Source of the DNA: CALEUX01 sp964521525
GTDB taxonomy: Bacteria > Bacteroidota > Bacteroidia > Bacteroidales > Marinilabiliaceae
Direction of reading: 5' to 3'
NCBI GenBank assembly: GCA_964521525.1
Contig: CAZFTD010000134.1
Coordinates: 1 to 9,954, forward strand
DNA length: 9,954 bases
Positions 5,649 to 9,954 of the stretch are shown here, in pieces. The position numbers and the translations under genes were made by a program. Position 1 is the first letter of the stretch. Every line of letters begins with the position of its first letter. The notes under the pieces are model-generated. The model ran no database searches and had not been told where the DNA came from. It worked only from the letters and a program-made list of their open reading frames with translations.

Positions 5649-7037
5649 TTAGAATGTTTTTTCATATTCTCCCAGTCTAATTTTTTTAAATAAATCAGAC
5701 TCATTTAAAAAGCGCTTAAATGTGCGTTCCGAAATGCCTCTTTGCTTGGCTATCTGACATCCTTGCTCTGTTGTGAAAACATCAGGTAGGGTGTTATACA
5801 ATGTTTGTTTTTCTTCGGGGTGTTTTTCTAATGGATTCGTGTTAGAGATAATTGAAAATGCTTTGAAAGCAGATCTTCTAAAGTATTCTGTTAATTTGAT
5901 TGCTGATAAAACCGTTTGGGCGCTAATGTGTTTTTTGTTTCCCTCAAAACAGGCGTATTTTAACATTTCAATAATGAGTGAAAAACGAATGGCATACATT
6001 TCCATTTTACTATACATCCCGCTTATCATTTCGTTATCGACATTATTGCATAAATCGGCATTGCGCTTTTGCCAGTCGAATAAAATTTTTTTTGCTTCAT
6101 CGCTGAAATATAGTATCTGAGGTTTGGGGGTTGATGTATCATCCAAAACACAATTTAAATCAAGGAGTTTTGATAGAATATAATTCCAATTTTCAATTAC
6201 TGTTTGGTCAAGCTCTTTATCGCTCCAATAAGGCTTTTGAATATTGTCGGGAAGTACAAATAAGATACGGTCAATAAAACCATTCTGAGTGCGACTTTCC
6301 CGTGCTAATTCATGTAAAATGCCATTTTGGATTGTTCCGGCAACTGAAATAAAAGGTAATGGAATAAAAACGGGTTCACCTGTTTTTCGGTCAATATTTA
6401 TAGGTTTAGCACTCCAGGCGCTTAACCAAAATTCCATTTCACTACCTTTGTTGTATCGATTAAAGTTCTTAAACCATCCAGCCAACTCGTCAACATAAAC
6501 ACCAATCCCACGTTTGTTAAACTTGTGGATTTCTGCAAGCGCTTCAGGTGTGGTGTCCGATAAAAGGAATTTTTCCCAAACCGGTTTCATAGGTTCATCA
6601 ATTGCTTGTTGTTGACGTTCTTTTTTAGTTAAATTACTGGCTGAATCATAGTCGAGTTTCTTTTGTTCGTAAATCCGATATGATTGTTTGTCTCTTTCTA
6701 CAATCGGTTGTATTGCAAAAGATAACGGATGGCTTTTGTTTGTTCCTGCACGAGCTACAATGGCGAGATAAATTACGGCACTTTCCTGAAAGCTTCTTTT
6801 TAACTCCACCTTATGAGTGTTACCAATAGCAACAGAAGCGGCAAATAGCAACGACGATGCTATAAAATCAACTGGGAAATCAAGACTTTCGTGCGTAGAC
6901 TTTACAATTTGTTGAATGGGTAAAGGGAATGCCTCAACCGGGAAAGAACTTGTTTCAGTTTTAAAACCGTTCAACAACTTTGACATTTCTGTTTTCATGT
7001 CATCAATTCCGATGGACAACTGTTTTTTTTCTATCAT
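5649..7037 (-). CDS. DUF3987 family ATPase/helicase-like protein
   Basis: The product is 462 aa from the ATG at 7037 (465 from the ATG at 7046, the numbering used here). It carries a P-loop-like ARAGTNKS (98-105), an acidic Walker B-like strand GVYVDELAGW (182-191), and a conserved basic segment GFIDRILFVLPD (256-267) that could hold an arginine finger. The C-terminal part (about 423-460) reads as a winged or simple HTH: TTEQGCQIAKQRGISERTFKR. DUF3987 proteins are common in integrative elements and prophages and are thought to act in their DNA replication. The lysine-serine of the P-loop is intact. The gene overlaps or abuts the small upstream gene, and the Toprim-like gene follows, suggesting the two work together. 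The later ATG is chosen from Shine-Dalgarno spacing. Confidence 0.82.
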   Translation of the reverse strand: MIEKKQLSIGIDDMKTEMSKLLNGFKTETSSFPVEAFPLPIQQIVKSTHESLDFPVDFIASSLLFAASVAIGNTHKVELKRSFQESAVIYLAIVARAGTNKSHPLSFAIQPIVERDKQSYRIYEQKKLDYDSASNLTKKERQQQAIDEPMKPVWEKFLLSDTTPEALAEIHKFNKRGIGVYVDELAGWFKNFNRYNKGSEMEFWLSAWSAKPINIDRKTGEPVFIPLPFISVAGTIQNGILHELARESRTQNGFIDRILFVLPDNIQKPYWSDKELDQTVIENWNYILSKLLDLNCVLDDTSTPKPQILYFSDEAKKILFDWQKRNADLCNNVDNEMISGMYSKMEMYAIRFSLIIEMLKYACFEGNKKHISAQTVLSAIKLTEYFRRSAFKAFSIISNTNPLEKHPEEKQTLYNTLPDVFTTEQGCQIAKQRGISERTFKRFLNESDLFKKIRLGEYEKTF

Positions 7038-7042
7038 GGTTT

Positions 7043-7276
7043 TCATCTCCTTTCTAACGTTAGTACACGAACAAGTTTTTTTAGTATTCGTTCCGCTTCT
7101 ACACGAGTGTCAGATGAGCCGTAAATTTGATAACCGTTTTGAGGATGAATCCGGAATTCTGACTCAGTTTCGATGTGAAAGGCTTTTTGTGTGGGGTTAT
7201 ATAACACTAAAAATCTATCCTTCTGCTGACGTTCAGCCAACAGAAGGGTTTTAATGTTTTTTAATTTATTTGCCAT
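7043..7276 (-). CDS. Small hypothetical protein of the mobile-element cluster
   Basis: The 77-aa product (MANKLKNIKTLL to VLTLERR) is basic and has no signal peptide or membrane segment. A beta-rich centre (DRFLVLYNP, KAFHIETESEF, YQIYGSSDT) is followed by a C-terminal helix (VEAERILKKLVRVL). I do not recognise a family. The frame is open further upstream to another ATG at 7318, but that would extend the overlap with the HTH gene to over 50 nt. The ATG at 7276 overlaps by only 11 nt and is preferred. The stop overlaps the upstream DUF3987 ATG as ATGA. Its place between an excisionase-like gene and a replication ATPase suggests an accessory role in the element, without direct evidence. Confidence 0.6.
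   Translation of the reverse strand: MANKLKNIKTLLLAERQQKDRFLVLYNPTQKAFHIETESEFRIHPQNGYQIYGSSDTRVEAERILKKLVRVLTLERR
7047..7054 (-). promoter_or_regulatory. Shine-Dalgarno sequence that decides the DUF3987 start
   Basis: On the minus strand GAAAGGAG lies immediately before the ATG at 7046, too close to serve it, but 9 nt before the in-frame ATG at 7037, which is normal spacing. It lies inside the end of the upstream small gene, consistent with coupled translation. A strong AAAGGAG is unusual here, since the other genes of the cluster have weak sites. Confidence 0.6.
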
Positions 7277-7625
7277 AGTTCTTTGTTTTAAAGTGATTAA
7301 ACAAAGAACTATCTGCATTAGCCTTGATCTCCGGTTGCGTTTTTTTTCGGCCCGATTTTAACCATTCGGACAACTCAATATTAGAAAAGTAAAGCCGTTT
7401 TCCACGTTTGCAAACAGGTATTTCTGCCCGGTGTACCAGCCCATAAATAGTTGGTACCGATAAACAAAGAAATTTAGCGGCTTGCTGAATGGTCAGGAAT
7501 TGTTCTGTTTCAGTTTTTTCAGACTCTTTGGATTGAGAAATTAAAAGTCTTTCAATGTTTGCCATTTTTTCATGCAGTTGGCTCACTGCCAGAGGTAGAG
7601 CCTCGAAGGTTAATTCATGTTTCAT
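7266..7625 (-). CDS. Excisionase-family helix-turn-helix DNA-binding protein
   Basis: The 119-aa product has an N-terminal helical, coiled-coil-like segment (LPLAVSQLHEKMANIERLL, 10-28) and a central MerR/excisionase-type HTH_17 domain at about 43-90. The domain shows LTIQQAAKFLCLS (44-56), VPTIYGLVHRAEIPVCKRGKR (57-77; recognition helix plus wing) and LYFSNIELSEWL (78-89). A basic tail follows. Such proteins are the usual excisionase or recombination-directionality factors and local regulators of Bacteroidota elements. They bind DNA near att sites or promoters of their own cluster. It is 71 bp downstream of the hypothetical gene, where direct repeats and a palindrome could be its targets, and overlaps the next gene by 11 nt. 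The family is clear; excision activity is inferred. Confidence 0.85.
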   Translation of the reverse strand: MKHELTFEALPLAVSQLHEKMANIERLLISQSKESEKTETEQFLTIQQAAKFLCLSVPTIYGLVHRAEIPVCKRGKRLYFSNIELSEWLKSGRKKTQPEIKANADSSLFNHFKTKNYGK

Positions 7626-7660
7626 TACAAAAAGTTTTAATTAATTTTTTGCAATGATAT

Positions 7661-7698
7661 TTGGGGCATTTTGGGGCAGCAATAAGGGAGTACTCCCT
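7661..7698. promoter_or_regulatory. Palindrome and direct repeat upstream of the HTH gene
   Basis: A perfect 14-bp palindrome AGGGAGTACTCCCT spans 7685-7698 and overlaps the stop codon of the upstream gene (7697-7699). Next to it TTGGGGCA is directly repeated at 7661-7668 and 7671-7678, a 10-bp (one helical turn) spacing. All of this lies in the 71-bp gap before the HTH gene start, as expected for an operator. It is not followed by a T run on the minus strand, so a terminator role is less likely. Confidence 0.5.
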
Positions 7699-8845
7699 AT
7701 TTTAAGTTTTGATAGTCCCTTTTTACTTGTTCTTTATGTAGGTATGCCGTATATCTTGTTTTTGATTCTTTTGAATTAGGAGACAATGAGTTTATATTTC
7801 CTTTAACAGCTCTGCCATTATTGTCTGATTCAAACCAAATGGACATTTCTTTATACATTTTGTGTTTTGCTGTAAAGTATTTGTTTGATAGGTGTTTTAT
7901 GAAATTTATGTGCTCAAACATAGCGATGCAATATGGCATTCCATTAACAGATAATAATTCTAAAAGGCGTATTTGGCCAGAAACCGATAGCTCTTTAATC
8001 ATTGGCAATTCAAAGAACTCATAATTAGCTAAGTGCTCCTTTAAATTTACCGTTTTGGATATGGGCTTTTTGATATTATGGTTAGTTTCGCTATAATAGG
8101 TATTTTTTTCTTGGATTGGTTCGGTTGTAATGGTATCGCTAATTATATCTCTTATATATTGTAAATCAGGTGAAATTATTACTGGTTTTTCCTGGATTCC
8201 ATTTTTAAAGAGGTTTTGATAATACTCAATTTGGGGGTAAAGCCAAGTTTCTCTTATGTATGAATTAATATCCGGGTCATAATGAAAAGGGATTCTTAAA
8301 TCTTTCCATTCCAAGAGTTCCATGATTACTTCTTTTATACTACCCGTTGAATCGATAAGTGTATTATGAAAATTAATAATTTCTTCGGCTGTATTTTTTG
8401 CCTGATTGTTGTTTTGTAGATATTTATCGTATAGTAAATTGTATTCTTCTTCGATTAATTTTGCAATAAATAAGAGCTGTTTGTTATTCTCAATAAGCAG
8501 AATCTCGATTAATTTCGAATAGAGAAATAGCTTATCAAAATAAAGTAGGAGGATGCTTTGTAGCCGGGGGATGATGGATAATGGATTTGATTTGTTTTCT
8601 TTTATAAAGTCTATTTCGTGATAAAACAAATTAAAAAATTGCAAGGAGGTTATTCTTATTGGTGACCTGTACTTCGATGTGTCAACCTTAACAAATCCTA
8701 ATTTCCTGCTATTTGGCAACATTTTGGGGCACATCGTTTCAATTTGCTGTTTGACTTTATAATTAAACTCCAAATTATATTTATCGGTGAAAAATTCTTC
8801 CACTGATGAGTTTTGATAACTGAAATTTTTAATGTTGGTTCTCAT
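7697..8845 (-). CDS. Conserved hypothetical protein of Bacteroidota mobile elements
   Basis: The 382-aa product starts at the first ATG, 8845; the frame stays open to a TTG at 8953, but that extension has no ATG. It is rich in Asn, Ile and Lys, and mostly helical in the middle (SIIPRLQSILLLYF, IIEEEYNLLYDKYL-like stretches around 90-145). There is no signal peptide. The C-terminal end is the most distinctive part: SDNNGRAVKGNINSL (about 340-354) followed by RYTAYLHKEQVKRDYQ (364-379). I recall this type of ending in uncharacterised proteins of Bacteroidota integrative elements, often near excisionase genes. A distant tie to RteC-like regulators is possible but unproven. It is the first gene of the cluster before the HTH gene. 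The function is unknown. Confidence 0.7.
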   Translation of the reverse strand: MRTNIKNFSYQNSSVEEFFTDKYNLEFNYKVKQQIETMCPKMLPNSRKLGFVKVDTSKYRSPIRITSLQFFNLFYHEIDFIKENKSNPLSIIPRLQSILLLYFDKLFLYSKLIEILLIENNKQLLFIAKLIEEEYNLLYDKYLQNNNQAKNTAEEIINFHNTLIDSTGSIKEVIMELLEWKDLRIPFHYDPDINSYIRETWLYPQIEYYQNLFKNGIQEKPVIISPDLQYIRDIISDTITTEPIQEKNTYYSETNHNIKKPISKTVNLKEHLANYEFFELPMIKELSVSGQIRLLELLSVNGMPYCIAMFEHINFIKHLSNKYFTAKHKMYKEMSIWFESDNNGRAVKGNINSLSPNSKESKTRYTAYLHKEQVKRDYQNLK

Positions 8846-9541
8846 ATAAATTTCTTTTTTTTGAAAGCTTGGGCAATGGTTCTGTTGACAACACAAGTTT
8901 AGCAAAAAAACATATTTATGAATAAATTCATCTAAAAAAGCATCTGCATTCAAAATAACTTACATATTAGTTGCCTTCTCTATAATATGGTTATATTTCC
9001 AGAAGTGTATGTATGTTGTAGAAAGTCAGAGTTATAGGAGGGATTGTTATAGTGTTTGTGTAGTAAGTTTCAGATAATCTGCGTATTTGGATTGGCGTTT
9101 GATGTATAATGAAGAATATTAGATTGTTAGCAGGTGCGTAAATTTAAATTACATGTTAAGTGATTGAAAATTAACAATAAATGGCTTGCTGGATTTTGTT
9201 GTTTGCTTATGTTCAATATTTTATGAATGTTATAAATTGAGCCTGTTTTTAATGTTGTGTAAATGAACAATATAAAACTTGGTAGGTTTTTATATTGCAC
9301 GAAATCAATGTGTTAAATTGCGGGTTGATTTGAGTGGTTTTATAAATAGCATAAAATCTGCATTGAATATTGTGATTGGATTGTATGTTGCACACAATTA
9401 ATAGAATAGGATGATTGGACAATGGCATGCAAATAAGCCTTCGATGTTACGATTGGCAATCAACAAGTTCATTTTTTCCCACCTTTACAATATCAAATTG
9501 CATACAGCATATACTTAAATTGCTTGAAAATATGCAATGTT
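8846..9541. other. Gene-free AT-rich stretch between the hypothetical gene and hsdR
   Basis: About 700 bp hold no convincing gene on either strand. The + strand is conspicuously rich in G and T between about 9000 and 9420 (many TTG and TGT words). The only frames are very short or read across the hsdR end. The promoter of the minus-strand cluster should lie at its left end, but I find no full TTTG/TAnnTTTG match; TAAACTTG on the minus strand near 8890-8900 is the closest. An attachment site, a decayed gene or a small RNA could be hidden here. Confidence 0.55.
9497..9538 (-). terminator. Possible stem-loop after hsdR
   Basis: ATTGCATA (9497-9504) and TATGCAAT (9531-9538) are exact 8-bp inverted repeats with a 26-nt loop, 3 nt beyond the hsdR stop on the minus strand. 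There is no clear T run after it, so it may be a weak terminator, an RNA-end structure or chance in AT-rich DNA. Confidence 0.3.
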
Positions 9542-9954
9542 TTATCCCTTGTCATTTCCATTTATCAAGTCCACTGCTAACATTTTTGCTTGTGTGATTA
9601 CCGTGTCAACCGCCTTTTCTTGTAAGTCTGGCGGATAACCGTGTAGTCTTAAAATTCGTCTGATGTTTCGTCTTAAAGCTGATTGAACACTTTCTTTAAT
9701 TGTCCAATCTATGGTCGTGCTGTTGCGTACAGTCTTTAAAAGTTCTTGTGCAATATGTCTGAGGATGTCGTCACCCAAAACGGCTACTGCACTGTTATTT
9801 ACTTCTAAAGCGGTGTAAAAAGCATACTCTCTATAATCCAATCCCAATTTTTCGCCCCGTTTGTCGGCTTCTTTCATTTGCTCGGCAAAGGGGATAAGTA
9901 CTTTTTCCAAAAACTCTACTGTGTCAATCATTCCGTTGTGGTAGCGTTTGATGG
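9542..9954 (-). CDS. hsdR: Type I restriction enzyme subunit R, C-terminal end (5' part outside window)
   Basis: 136 residues are visible and the frame is open to the window edge, so the ATG at 9931 is internal. The codons before it read IKRYHNG, continuing the family pattern. The region KRYHNGMIDTVEFLEK, then LDYREYAFYTAL, and later SVQSALRRNIRRILRLHGYPP match the C-terminal helical domain (DUF3387 type) of HsdR. That domain lies after the nuclease and helicase motor and contacts the methyltransferase core. HsdR translocates and cuts DNA lacking the host methylation pattern, together with HsdM and HsdS, which are not in the window but should lie to the right. The end looks complete. Whether the system is cargo of the element or chromosomal cannot be told. 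Confidence 0.85.
   Translation of the reverse strand, partial: IKRYHNGMIDTVEFLEKVLIPFAEQMKEADKRGEKLGLDYREYAFYTALEVNNSAVAVLGDDILRHIAQELLKTVRNSTTIDWTIKESVQSALRRNIRRILRLHGYPPDLQEKAVDTVITQAKMLAVDLINGNDKG

Larger units (their letters stand above)
4393..9954. mobile_element. Probable integrative mobile element beside tRNA-Met (boundaries unproven)
   Basis: This is an inference from context. All genes are on one strand, AT-rich, and follow directly after a tRNA 3' end. The set of excisionase-like HTH, DUF3987 ATPase and zinc-ribbon/Toprim protein is characteristic of mobilisable or integrative elements in Bacteroidota. The type I restriction gene at the far edge would fit as defence cargo but could also be chromosomal. 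No integrase, mobilisation gene or duplicated tRNA end was found in the window, so the span given is only the visible candidate region and the true far end is unknown. Confidence 0.45.

Noticed and set aside
5773..6120. 115-codon + strand frame inside the DUF3987 gene
   Set aside because: It is antisense to a well-supported gene and has no recognisable domain or ribosome site.
7277..7318. Longer form of the small 77-aa protein starting at 7318
   Set aside because: It would enlarge the overlap with the HTH gene to over 50 nt, and the added residues look like out-of-frame HTH gene sequence.
7667..8731. 12-bp exact repeat CATTTTGGGGCA at 7667 and 8720
   Set aside because: One copy is inside coding sequence, and a 12-bp match in a 10-kb AT-rich window can occur by chance.
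8846..8953. N-terminal extension of the hypothetical protein from a TTG
   Set aside because: It would need TTG initiation and adds a segment of biased composition; the first ATG at 8845 is the simpler start.
9415..9597. Open frame of 60 codons on the + strand overlapping the hsdR end
   Set aside because: It runs antisense into hsdR, has no ribosome site, and its composition does not look like a protein.

Overview
The window looks like a chromosome segment of an AT-rich member of the Bacteroidota, possibly a marine or sediment Bacteroidales/Marinilabiliales relative; the genus is a guess. The grounds are: a DUF4382 surface-protein fragment, a Bacteroidota-type START-like protein, a promoter of the TTTG-N20-TAnnTTTG kind used by the Bacteroidota primary sigma factor, generally weak Shine-Dalgarno sequences, and a HTH / DUF3987 / Toprim-like gene set typical of mobile elements in this phylum.

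Left part (1-3640), chromosomal, visibly richer in GC. It holds the 3' end of a DUF4382 protein with a terminator, then a PLP-dependent cysteate-synthase-like enzyme on the + strand. This gene converges on a two-gene minus-strand unit encoding a START-like protein and a dihydroorotate-dehydrogenase-like flavoprotein. The convergent gap is filled by an array of a 7-bp repeat (nine contiguous copies plus an inverted block) that could fold as a hairpin.

Middle (3640-4480). About 600 bp without genes contains a 12-nt A tract and a degenerate repeat block. It is followed by a well-formed promoter, a leader hairpin, an elongator-type tRNA-Met(CAT) and a strong stem-loop terminator.

Right part (4481-9954), all on the minus strand and AT-rich. 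It resembles the inside of an integrative element beside the tRNA gene. In transcription order: the C-terminus of a type I restriction subunit HsdR at the window edge, about 700 bp without genes, a conserved hypothetical protein, an excisionase-like HTH protein, a small unknown protein, a DUF3987 ATPase, and a zinc-ribbon plus Toprim-like (DUF6371-type) protein. The last four form a tight cluster with two overlapping junctions and are probably co-transcribed. No integrase, relaxase or far boundary is visible, so the element assignment rests on gene content and the tRNA neighbour. The most unusual structural feature is a 3+3 inverted array of 9-bp repeats between the DUF3987 and Toprim genes, a candidate iteron or RNA-structure element.
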